A stretch of DNA of 16,254 nt from an uncultured Bacilli bacterium (GTDB taxonomy: Bacteria; Bacillota_I; Bacilli_A; RF39; UBA660). Every line of letters begins with the position of its first letter. Positions within the stretch are counted from its first letter, which is position 1. Shown here one piece after another: positions 7,184-13,925 of the stretch. The notes below the pieces were generated by a model. It worked only from the letters and a program-made list of their open reading frames with translations. It had not been told where the DNA came from and searched no databases. Where the stretch lies: assembly GCA_934096025.1 (NCBI GenBank), contig CAKOLP010000005.1, positions 1 to 16,254 of the forward strand, in the 5' to 3' direction. Position numbers and translations under genes: made by a program.

Positions 7184-7991
7184 AATATAGGGTATATAAA
7201 TTTATTTCTGGGGGATTAAATAAACGGAATTTGATTTTGTGGGTACCTATGCCATTTGATACAAATAGTTTGGTGTTGTTAATTGTGTACTCATTGTTTA
7301 AGTATTTTTGAGCATTTTCTTGTTTTAAGATTCCTCCATAGAAAGGAAGCTTTATTTGGCCGCCGAGAGAGTGGCCTGATAAGATTATGTCAGTGTTTTC
7401 TTCGCTTAGTAAATCAGCATAATCAGGGTAATGAGTTAAACATAGGTTAAGAGCAGTTTCATAGTTTTCTTCAAGAGTTAGAGTATTATCTAGGTTATCT
7501 AAGGTGGTTATTCCACTTATTTTAATTGGGAGTTTATCTTTATTAAATAAGTAAATTGATTTGTTATCTAAGATTTGAAAGTTGGCTTCGGTTAAAATGT
7601 TTGTGAAAGTATTAAGGTCTTTTTGGTCATTATCTCCGATTACTGCATATTTATATAGATTACAATTTAGGGATTTAAATATTTCTGTAACACTTGTTAT
7701 ATCTTCGCTTGTTGGAGTGTAATTATTGGCAAATATATCTCCGGTAAATACTATGATATCAACTTGTTCATTGTTTGTTAAAGTAGTTATCTTTTTGATT
7801 TTATTTATGTCTTCTTTAGAAGAAATAAGTAAATCACTTATTTGCATTATTTGAAAACCTTTAAAAGATGAGGGTAAATTGGAAATACTAATGTTAGTAT
7901 TTCTTACTTTTATTGTGTTGGTGTTAATAAAATACCCGTTTATTATAAGAAATGATATGATAATAGTTAATATGATTATTACTTTCTTCAT
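7182..7991 (-). CDS. Metallophosphoesterase-fold protein (YkuE/YaeI-like) with degenerate metal site; possible pseudoenzyme
   Basis: A 269-residue protein with one N-terminal membrane helix (about residues 4-22) and an extracytoplasmic calcineurin-like phosphoesterase domain. Several family motifs are recognisable: QISD at 50-53, FTGD at 82-85, LTHYPD at 185-190, SGHSLGGQIKLPFYGG at 205-220 and a C-terminal NPPEINL. Relatives hydrolyse phosphate esters, for example cell-envelope or lipid substrates. Four normally conserved site residues differ: DLH reads DLL (Leu55), GNHD reads GDND (Asp120, Asn121), and GHTHGGQ reads GHSLGGQ (Leu209). Asp53, Asp85, His187 and His207 remain. The frame is intact, so this looks like a divergent or non-catalytic member rather than a decaying gene. 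GGAGAG precedes the ATG, and the promoter is listed separately. Confidence 0.82.
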   Translation of the reverse strand: MKKVIIILTIIISFLIINGYFINTNTIKVRNTNISISNLPSSFKGFQIMQISDLLISSKEDINKIKKITTLTNNEQVDIIVFTGDIFANNYTPTSEDITSVTEIFKSLNCNLYKYAVIGDNDQKDLNTFTNILTEANFQILDNKSIYLFNKDKLPIKISGITTLDNLDNTLTLEENYETALNLCLTHYPDYADLLSEENTDIILSGHSLGGQIKLPFYGGILKQENAQKYLNNEYTINNTKLFVSNGIGTHKIKFRLFNPPEINLYTLY

Positions 7992-8011
7992 TTGTTCTCT
8001 CCATTTTTTTA

Positions 8012-8040
8012 ATCATAACATATTGTGAAGGGTTAAGCAA
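8012..8040 (-). promoter_or_regulatory. Putative sigma-A-type promoter of the metallophosphoesterase-fold gene
   Basis: On the minus strand, TTGCTT (8035-8040) and TATGAT (8012-8017) are separated by exactly 17 bases. They lie about 20 bases before the start codon, with GGAGAG as ribosome binding site between. The upstream Rpn gene has its own terminator, so this gene is probably transcribed alone. Confidence 0.6.
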
Positions 8041-8063
8041 TTAGATAACTTGTTTGTTTACAT

Positions 8064-8098
8064 AAAAAAATGTTATGAATTAGTTTGAGTTCATAACA
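8064..8098 (-). terminator. Rho-independent terminator of the Rpn-family gene, overlapping its last codons
   Basis: Read on the minus strand, TGTTATGAA (8090-8098) pairs with TTCATAACA (8071-8079) as a perfect 9-bp stem with a 10-base loop, followed by seven T. The 5' arm and loop contain the last coding codons and the stop codon of the upstream gene. Confidence 0.8.
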
Positions 8099-9018
8099 AG
8101 TTCTTGTTTTATTTTTTTAATAGTTTTTATTGGTAATGCAGTCATTTTGGAAATAAAATTAATATCATTGTTATTTTTTAATAATTTTTGAGCAATTTCG
8201 AATCGGACTATTTTATTTGTTTTTTCACTTTCTTTTATTTTTCCTTCTGTTCTTCCTCTTTTATAAGCTTTATACTCTTTTTTTTGAGCTTTACGCATTA
8301 TTCTTTTTTCAATAATATCTTTGTAAGTATTTTCAATTATTTCAGCTTCTTCATCAGGACTTACAATATACCTAAATACACCATCTTCGTTCATTCCAAA
8401 CACTTTTGACACCACCTTTGTTATATTTTTTTGTTTTATTGTTTTGGCATAAGTTTTTAATTCGTTTTTGTCTTTTATACTTATTAGTGTTAAAAACTTA
8501 TATTTTTTAATTTCTTTGATGTTCCTATCATACCAAAGTTTTTCGTATTTGGCAATATTTACTATTATGTATCTATGTTTAATTCCAAGTTCTTTGTTAT
8601 CCTTTCTTCGCCATTTATATTCAGATATATATGGCTCTTTTAGACTCATACTGTAGTTAAATGATATGTGCAGAAATTCTGTTTCTAAATCATATTTTTT
8701 TCCTACGACAGTGTTGGAACAACAAAAAGAGTAAAAATAGTGCATATTTCTAAGTATATTTAAGTTGTTATATGCAGTATCTATTTCAACATTAATTTTT
8801 TTGCCCTCTGCTTCGATTAGTAGGTCTAAATTTTTTCTTTTTTCTTTTACTTTACTTGAACGTTGTTCTGTGGGAATTAATTTAAGAATTTTTATTTTGG
8901 TTTTTAAACATTCCCCGATTAAACTTTCTAAATATGATAGGTTCCTTTCATCTCCGAATATAGCCTTAAATACAATGTCATATTTAAAGCTATAAAAGGG
9001 AGTATTTTCTTTATTCAT
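8080..9018 (-). CDS. Rpn family recombination-promoting nuclease / putative transposase (PD-(D/E)XK)
   Basis: A 312-residue protein of the Rpn/PDDEXK_2 type (transposase_31-like). The N-terminus 'FKYDIVFKAIFGDERNLSYLESLI' (residues 11-34) matches the family opening. The nuclease core runs through NLDLLIEAEGKKINVEID at 63-80, giving candidate catalytic residues Asp65 and Glu78. The third position is Asp80, where many relatives have Gln or Lys. A Lys/Arg/Glu-rich helix near 242-270 leads into the usual C-terminal 'IAQKLLKNNNDINFISKMTALPI..IKKIK' repeat-like module. Relatives are DNA endonucleases that raise recombination and are often present in several copies per genome; I see no inverted repeats or target duplication marking it as an insertion sequence. 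CCTCCTTT on the plus strand (AAAGGAGG when read on the gene's strand) gives a strong ribosome binding site. Confidence 0.87.
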   Translation of the reverse strand: MNKENTPFYSFKYDIVFKAIFGDERNLSYLESLIGECLKTKIKILKLIPTEQRSSKVKEKRKNLDLLIEAEGKKINVEIDTAYNNLNILRNMHYFYSFCCSNTVVGKKYDLETEFLHISFNYSMSLKEPYISEYKWRRKDNKELGIKHRYIIVNIAKYEKLWYDRNIKEIKKYKFLTLISIKDKNELKTYAKTIKQKNITKVVSKVFGMNEDGVFRYIVSPDEEAEIIENTYKDIIEKRIMRKAQKKEYKAYKRGRTEGKIKESEKTNKIVRFEIAQKLLKNNNDINFISKMTALPIKTIKKIKQELVMNSN

Positions 9019-9042
9019 ACTTTGCCTCCTTTACAGGGTGTT

Positions 9043-9071
9043 ATTCTAAATGTATTGGGTTTAAAAAACAA
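9043..9071 (-). promoter_or_regulatory. Putative sigma-A-type promoter of the Rpn-family gene
   Basis: On the minus strand, TTGTTT (9066-9071) and TAGAAT (9043-9048) are 17 bases apart. The perfect AAAGGAGG ribosome binding site (9025-9032) follows downstream, before the ATG at 9018. Confidence 0.55.
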
Positions 9072-9072
9072 G

Positions 9073-9094
9073 AATTTTCGTTCGTAAATTTTCG
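9073..9094. repeat. Pair of 8-base direct repeats in the divergent promoter region
   Basis: AATTTTCG occurs at 9073-9080 and again at 9087-9094, with starts 14 bases apart. The pair lies just upstream of the Rpn -35 element and between two divergently transcribed genes. It could be an operator, but in AT-rich DNA this may be chance. Confidence 0.25.
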
Positions 9095-9166
9095 ACAATT
9101 TTTATGGGATTTATGTTTGTTTGAAACTCTTTATTTATTGGTGATATAGTTAGTGTTTATAGGTGC

Positions 9167-9195
9167 TTGAAATATTATTTATTTTGTGATAGACT
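9167..9195 (+). promoter_or_regulatory. Putative promoter of the surface-protein/Tad-like operon
   Basis: TTGAAA (9167-9172) is followed by a 17-base spacer and TAGACT (9190-9195). The bases TGA directly before the -10 provide an extended -10 TGn motif. AGGTAGGTG (9203-9211) then serves as ribosome binding site for the ATG at 9217. Confidence 0.55.
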
Positions 9196-9216
9196 AGACA
9201 CTAGGTAGGTGTAATT

Positions 9217-9519
9217 ATGGGTAGATTACGTGATTTAGCATTATTTATGGGGGTATTTTTCTTTTTAACAAATGGTGCATTGGCTGCAACTTGTAATTAT
9301 GAAGAAAAGGCAAAATTAAATAATGAGGTTGCTAATATTAAAGTTAATTATGAAATATTGCAAAAGGAACTCGATAGGGCTGGGTATACTCCGCCGGATG
9401 CGTTACTCGGAACAGATGAGTATGATACATGGGTTCCTGTAGTAGATTATTTTCAAATTAATGTTTTGAATTTGACGGAAAATTTTTATTTAGAAGTTAA
9501 AAATAATAATACAAAATAA
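9217..9519 (+). CDS. Secreted protein, 100-residue product as translated up to an in-frame stop (N-terminal part of a larger gene)
   Basis: The start is well supported by promoter, ribosome binding site and a signal peptide of about 23 residues (MGRLRDLALFMG... with cleavage likely after ALA). The mature part starts ATCNYEEKAKLNNEVANIKV, with a single Cys at 26, and runs to a TAA at 9517-9519. It would then be a short secreted domain without an anchor. The same frame continues open for 150 more codons after the stop, so this is probably the truncated product of the gene described in the following entry. I do not recognise a named family. Confidence 0.5.
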   Translation: MGRLRDLALFMGVFFFLTNGALAATCNYEEKAKLNNEVANIKVNYEILQKELDRAGYTPPDALLGTDEYDTWVPVVDYFQINVLNLTENFYLEVKNNNTK

Positions 9520-9950
9520 ACAAAAGTTTATAGATATTCGGATACTGATAATGGCAAGCTGAAAATAGAGTATTACGATAAATCAGAAGTAACAAAATTT
9601 ACTATAATTGTAAAAGCTAGTAGTAATTCTGCTTGTTCTGATACTAAATTTAAAACATTGTATCTTACTTTACCTAGATATAATGAATATTCTACTTATT
9701 CTTTGTGTGATAGTGTCAGTGATTATTATTTGTGTCAAAAATATGTTACTTTTGATGAAATTGAAAGTTCATATTTTGTTGAAAAAGTTTCAGATGAAAT
9801 TGAAAAAAGAGAAGATAAACAAGTTTCTGAATTAAAATGGTATGAGAAAGTTTGGGAATTTGTTGTGGAACATAAAACAATCTTTATTACCGGGGGGGTA
9901 ATTGTTATTGCTGGTGGTGCAGTAACTGCGGTTGTAATTATAAGAAAGAG

Positions 9951-9956
9951 AAGGAG
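9951..9956 (+). promoter_or_regulatory. Ribosome binding site of the 1168-residue surface protein
   Basis: AAGGAG stands 9 bases before the ATG at 9966, inside the basic tail codons of the preceding gene. It lets the large gene be translated even if ribosomes stop early at 9517. Confidence 0.6.
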
Positions 9957-9965
9957 AAGTATAAT

Positions 9966-12900
9966 ATGAAAAAAATGAGTTTAATAAGTTTGATAGGTAT
10001 AGCTTTTTTATTTAATGTTGGAAAAGTTTATGCGGTTGATTTTAAGGTTAAAGCAGATGCTACTATAGTAGATATTGGTGTTGTTAAATCTAACGGTTTT
10101 AAATATGGTAATATTGCTTATGATGGAGAAAATAAATATTATGCAGAATATGATGGCAAACAATATACAGCTTATTGTATGGATCCAGCTAGTGCTTCTG
10201 CTAATAATCCAAATGATTATGAAATTGGTAGAAAATTAAAGCAAGCCAATTCAAATATTAAAGAATATAAAGTTGACGTTGGAATTTTAGAAATATTAAA
10301 AAAAGGATATAATCAATTTAATAATAGTTTAACGTTAGATAATGGAGCTACTGTAAGTGGTGATGATTTATATCTAGCAACTAGTATAGCTGTAAGAGCT
10401 TTTGAATATACACATCAAAATGGTAGAAATCCGGGGCTAAGTGAAAAATATAAAAGAAAAGCTTCTTCTTTTGTTTCATTAGGAGCTCGTTGGGCTGGAT
10501 ATTATTATGTATCTGAAAATTATTATGATATTGGTAATGGTTTAAAGAGCTGTGCAAATAAATCAGACGCTGCTGATTGTTTAGATAAATTAATAAAAGG
10601 GTATTATAGTTGGTATATGCCGATTAACTTAACTCCGACTGAGGGGACGGCTTCTTATAATGTTATTGAAGCTGCTAAAAAATTGTATAAATTGGCTGTT
10701 CAAGCTCAAAAACAAAATGCTACAAATGATGGCTCTGAGTTTTCTATTAAAGGAAAAGTTGATAGTTTTGAAGATAAAGATGAAAATGGTAATGCTTTAT
10801 CAGAAAAAAGAGTGTATGCGTCTATTGAAGTTAAAAATATGAATGCTGAAACTGGATATTTGAGAACTTTATTAATAGATTGTCCGTCTTGTAAAGAACA
10901 AGGAATTACTCTTGGTAAAGTTGAATATCAATTTGAAGGTTCTTCTGAGTGGATTTCTGATGGAATTCTTTCTGAGACAGATTTAACTTTAGGTTTTAAA
11001 CGTGAAAATGGGTTAAAATCTGGTGCTCTTAAAGTTAGAATTAATTATACACAAAATAATGATTCTGAGGATTGTAAAAGAGTTGATTTTAAAATAAGTT
11101 ATAAATATTTTAATACTTCAGATGATGTTGTGGGAGCTGTTATTAAGCCAAAACCTGAAGTTAATACTAGTGATGGATTGCAAAGATTTTTAGTCGTTTC
11201 TAAATCTTCTGAAAATGGTGATGCTCCATTAGATGGAAGCATGGAGGGTGTATTTAATTGTCCAAAGAATGAAGCGTGTGAAACAGAAGTTGTTGTTCCT
11301 GTTTGTTCTGATGATGAATCACAAAGTGTTGCTACAATAAAGACTAATGAAAATATTAAAAGATGTATATTAGATAATGTGGATGATGCTTCTAATTCTT
11401 ATCAATTAATTAAAGATAATGGTGGACTTAGTGATACACAAGGTGTTAGAGATAATGATTATTGTGATATTTTCTGTAAAGAAGATTATGCAGAAATAAA
11501 ATTAAATCCAATTGTTAAAGATGTTGTTTGTGGAGGATATTTCCAATTAAAGAGTTCGGTAAAGGGTACGAAAGATTGCTATACTGGTGGTAATACTACT
11601 GATAAAGCTTCTAATGGTGAAGCTAGTATAGATAAAGACAAGTATTTAAGTGATATAGAACGTATTCAAAGTGAAATGGTATCACAAACTAACATTTATT
11701 TGAAAAATGATGCGTATGCGAATTCTAATGGTACTGATGGTGGGGAAGAATGTTGTGGACCTATAATTGATGTTACTACTCCTGAATATACTGTATATTT
11801 TGACTTTGATTTTAAAAATGAAAATGGTAGTTTCGATTCTAAAACGACTTCTGATTCTGAGTCAATTAGTCCGGATTGTGATGAAAAAGAAGAGGGAGAT
11901 GGTTCAACATCTTGTACATTAAAAGAATCTGCAGCTTCTATATATTCTAAAAGAAAAGCTGCAGCTCGTGATGCAAGGGACGAAGCTGGAACTCGTTTAA
12001 GTGAATTAGCTGAAGAATACAAACAAGTAATTAGAGATTATAACGCTTGTACTACAGCTTGGACTAATGAGTTTAAATTTGCTCAAGAAATATTGTATTA
12101 CTATGATGAATATAAGAGTGGTAGTGATGAAGCATGGACTCCATATTATGACTTACTTGATGATGAATATAAGAAGTTAGAAAAAGATGGGGATATGAAA
12201 GAAACAAGTACTATTACTATTTGTAAAGGTACTGCAGATAATAACTATAATTGTAATGGCAATCAAATTGAACTTGATGGTTCTATAGATAAAGACAAAG
12301 AACTTGGTGAACTTAATTATTCATATGCTTATAGAGAAGCTTTTGAACGTCGTTCCTATGTATTCTGTAACACTAATAATTGTCATTACACAAATCCTAT
12401 GATATCTCAAGCTTCATTTGTTAAGAAGTCTGTATCTAAGGAACAAAATTATATTACTCCGACTGCTTTCTATCAAATTGCTGTTAATGGTAAGATAACT
12501 GTTGCTGAGGGATTTGCTTTAGATAAAGTTGACGCTGCTGAACTTACACATAGTTTACCAATATCTACTGGTGCTGTAGGTGGGGGAGTATTTAGACTTA
12601 TGGTTAAAGACCTTGGGGAATTCTACGATACAAAAGATAAATTAGGAAGATTAATCGATTTTGATGAAATAGAATTTAATGGAATGAATCCTGAAAGTGT
12701 TGCTTATGCTAAAGATAAAAATGGTATAAAGACTAATTTTGATGGAAATTATAAATGTTATTATGAAAGTCCTTGTAGACCAGATGATTGTCCGAACTGT
12801 GATTTTACTTGTGAGGGAGATGGATGTGAATTTGAACCTTGTCCAAATTGTGTGCCAGAATGTATTGGAGACTTCTGTATGTTTGATCAAGATAAGATGC

Positions 12901-13472
12901 AAATTACTGTAAAGACAATATCTACGACTAATTTTGAAAGTGTTGGAAGAACATTTGGTTATAACTGGATTACTTCAAGTAGTATGAAAGCTTTAGAGTT
13001 ATTAAATAGTAAAGCTAGTAAGACAATATCTGAAATTAAAGAAACTAATGAAATGATATATCAAGATGATAAAACCAGTGATGATTCTTCTTTAGCATTT
13101 AGTATAAAGATGACACCTGAAGTAACTAGAAGAATTCAAAAATATAATAAAGAGGTTACAGATAATAAAGAGGGTGGATATTTAAATAATTCCCTTAAGT
13201 GTTATGATGCTGTTGCTGGTGGTGAAACTTACTCTAATATTTATTGTTATAGTGAGTTGATTGATATATTGGCTGATGATTATAGTGATGAAGTAACTGT
13301 AAGAAATAGACCGGTTAGTGAATCTGAAAGAAAGAATTATAGTAAATACGAAGAATCTGATAAGGGTTATTGGACATTATGGGATGGTTATTTGAAACTT
13401 AAGAAAAATGAAGTTGGAACTGCACTAGGGTCTGATGGAAGTAAGATTCTTGGTGGACCATCATGGAAATAG
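9966..13472 (+). CDS. Large secreted Cys-rich surface protein (1168 aa), thioester-domain-like N-terminus, candidate adhesin or appendage component
   Basis: The protein starts with a signal peptide (cleavage likely after VYA, residue 23). Residues 66-150 resemble Gram-positive thioester domains: QYTAYCMDP with Cys71, then DDLYLATSIAVRAFEYTH at 133-150, where the family usually has TQxA; here Gln is replaced by Ser140. The middle holds many paired Cys in probable beta domains (CPSC, CDIFC, ECC). A charged helical, coiled-coil-like segment follows (SIYSKRKAAARDARDEAG... to about residue 720). Residues 931-971 contain ten Cys, including two tandem CPNC-x3-C-x4-C units. No sortase motif and no C-terminal membrane helix is visible, so attachment would need a partner. 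The start overlaps the previous stop (ATGA). I do not recognise a named full-length family; an adhesin or appendage role is inferred from operon context. Confidence 0.8.
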   Translation: MKKMSLISLIGIAFLFNVGKVYAVDFKVKADATIVDIGVVKSNGFKYGNIAYDGENKYYAEYDGKQYTAYCMDPASASANNPNDYEIGRKLKQANSNIKEYKVDVGILEILKKGYNQFNNSLTLDNGATVSGDDLYLATSIAVRAFEYTHQNGRNPGLSEKYKRKASSFVSLGARWAGYYYVSENYYDIGNGLKSCANKSDAADCLDKLIKGYYSWYMPINLTPTEGTASYNVIEAAKKLYKLAVQAQKQNATNDGSEFSIKGKVDSFEDKDENGNALSEKRVYASIEVKNMNAETGYLRTLLIDCPSCKEQGITLGKVEYQFEGSSEWISDGILSETDLTLGFKRENGLKSGALKVRINYTQNNDSEDCKRVDFKISYKYFNTSDDVVGAVIKPKPEVNTSDGLQRFLVVSKSSENGDAPLDGSMEGVFNCPKNEACETEVVVPVCSDDESQSVATIKTNENIKRCILDNVDDASNSYQLIKDNGGLSDTQGVRDNDYCDIFCKEDYAEIKLNPIVKDVVCGGYFQLKSSVKGTKDCYTGGNTTDKASNGEASIDKDKYLSDIERIQSEMVSQTNIYLKNDAYANSNGTDGGEECCGPIIDVTTPEYTVYFDFDFKNENGSFDSKTTSDSESISPDCDEKEEGDGSTSCTLKESAASIYSKRKAAARDARDEAGTRLSELAEEYKQVIRDYNACTTAWTNEFKFAQEILYYYDEYKSGSDEAWTPYYDLLDDEYKKLEKDGDMKETSTITICKGTADNNYNCNGNQIELDGSIDKDKELGELNYSYAYREAFERRSYVFCNTNNCHYTNPMISQASFVKKSVSKEQNYITPTAFYQIAVNGKITVAEGFALDKVDAAELTHSLPISTGAVGGGVFRLMVKDLGEFYDTKDKLGRLIDFDEIEFNGMNPESVAYAKDKNGIKTNFDGNYKCYYESPCRPDDCPNCDFTCEGDGCEFEPCPNCVPECIGDFCMFDQDKMQITVKTISTTNFESVGRTFGYNWITSSSMKALELLNSKASKTISEIKETNEMIYQDDKTSDDSSLAFSIKMTPEVTRRIQKYNKEVTDNKEGGYLNNSLKCYDAVAGGETYSNIYCYSELIDILADDYSDEVTVRNRPVSESERKNYSKYEESDKGYWTLWDGYLKLKKNEVGTALGSDGSKILGGPSWK
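12789..12878 (+). repeat. Tandem Cys-rich repeat in the large surface protein
   Basis: Two 13-residue units with identical Cys spacing: CPNCDFTCEGDGC (12789-12827) and CPNCVPECIGDFC (12840-12878), separated by EFEP. The shared pattern is CxxCx3Cx4C. It is a protein-level repeat; the DNA of the units has diverged, suggesting an old duplication under selection for Cys spacing. Confidence 0.75.
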
Positions 13473-13482
13473 GGGTGACTAA

Positions 13483-13908
13483 ATGAAGAATGCTTTTTGG
13501 GCATATTGGTTAATATTACTTGGTATTGTAATTGTAGTAATTATGTTGTTAGTTCAAAATATTACTACTAGTAGTACACAAGATTATTATTTGATAAAAG
13601 AGATTAATGAAGCTGCTTTGATTGATGCTGTAGATTATTCTTATTATAGAACTTATGGGGAAATAAAGATTAATAAAGAAAAGTTTTTTGAAAGTTTTAT
13701 GAGAAGATTTGCAGAAACTGCTTCACTTAATACAACATATACTATTAGTTTTTATGGGGTGTATGAAGCGCCCCCTAAGGCTAGTGTAGAAATTAAGAGT
13801 AAATCTAATAGTTTTTCTGTACTTGGGGATGCAACAAGTGTAGATATGGTTGAAAAGATTGATGCTATCATCGAGGGGAACCAATTAGATGATGGAGGAA
13901 ATAAATAA
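13483..13908 (+). CDS. Small membrane-anchored pilin/TadE-like protein of the Tad-like operon
   Basis: A 141-residue protein with one N-terminal membrane helix (about residues 8-25, WLILLGIVIVVIMLLVQ) and an extracellular remainder. After the helix comes an amphipathic stretch (YYLIKEINEAALIDAVDYSYYR) similar in layout to TadE-type minor pilins, which keep the helix near the N-terminus and continue it outside the membrane. A small beta-rich domain follows, with YTISFYGVYEAPPKASVEIK. There is no Cys and no signal peptidase site. I recognise no certain family; it may belong to a DUF often placed beside cpaB genes in Firmicutes. It lies 10 bases after the large surface gene, with GGGGTGA before the ATG, and 17 bases before the first CpaB-like gene. 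Confidence 0.7.
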   Translation: MKNAFWAYWLILLGIVIVVIMLLVQNITTSSTQDYYLIKEINEAALIDAVDYSYYRTYGEIKINKEKFFESFMRRFAETASLNTTYTISFYGVYEAPPKASVEIKSKSNSFSVLGDATSVDMVEKIDAIIEGNQLDDGGNK

Positions 13909-13925
13909 TATAAGGAGGAATAAAA

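Larger units (their letters stand above)
9217..9969 (+). pseudogene. Secreted, C-terminally membrane-anchored surface protein split by one in-frame TAA stop
   Basis: One continuous frame of 250 sense or stop codons, with a single TAA at 9517-9519, joins a signal peptide to a C-terminal anchor. After the stop it continues without a shift (TKVYRYSDTDNGKLKIEYYDKS...), through a beta-rich, Cys-containing segment (SLCDSVSDYYLCQKYVTF). It then reaches a membrane helix near residues 225-244 and a basic tail RKRRRS: a type I topology with most of the protein outside the cell. The second half has no credible start of its own; the TTG at 9658 lacks a ribosome binding site. The stop could be a C-to-T change of CAA, a sequencing or assembly error, true inactivation, or readthrough. 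The terminal TGA overlaps the next ATG (ATGA). The function is unknown, but it opens a Tad-like operon. Confidence 0.7.

Noticed and set aside
8188..8995. Three plus-strand open frames opposite the Rpn gene
   Set aside because: They are Phe/Ser/Leu-rich shadows of the AT-rich minus-strand gene, without ribosome binding sites or recognisable domains.
8080..9018. Insertion sequence around the Rpn-family gene
   Set aside because: I saw no terminal inverted repeats or target-site duplication, and the flanks are ordinary promoter and terminator sequences of the neighbouring genes.
9658..9969. Separate 103-residue gene starting with TTG at 9658
   Set aside because: There is no ribosome binding site, and the start lies in the middle of a domain. 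The frame is continuous with the gene at 9217 apart from one TAA, so it is the remainder of that gene.
9517..9969. Alternative genetic code (stop codon reassigned) to explain the internal stop
   Set aside because: TAA ends most genes in the window, conserved proteins such as YchF end at the expected length, and all their Trp codons are TGG, so neither TAA nor TGA appears reassigned.
10986..11001. parS-like sequence (AAACGTGAAAA)
   Set aside because: Only the CGTGAAA half resembles parS and the left half does not mirror it. It lies inside a coding region, so it is probably chance. No other parS candidate was seen.
10660..12902. Small open frames inside the 1168-residue gene (10660-10842 plus, 11696-12022 minus, 12651-12902 minus)
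   Set aside because: They lie wholly within the clear large coding frame and have biased compositions typical of shadow frames.
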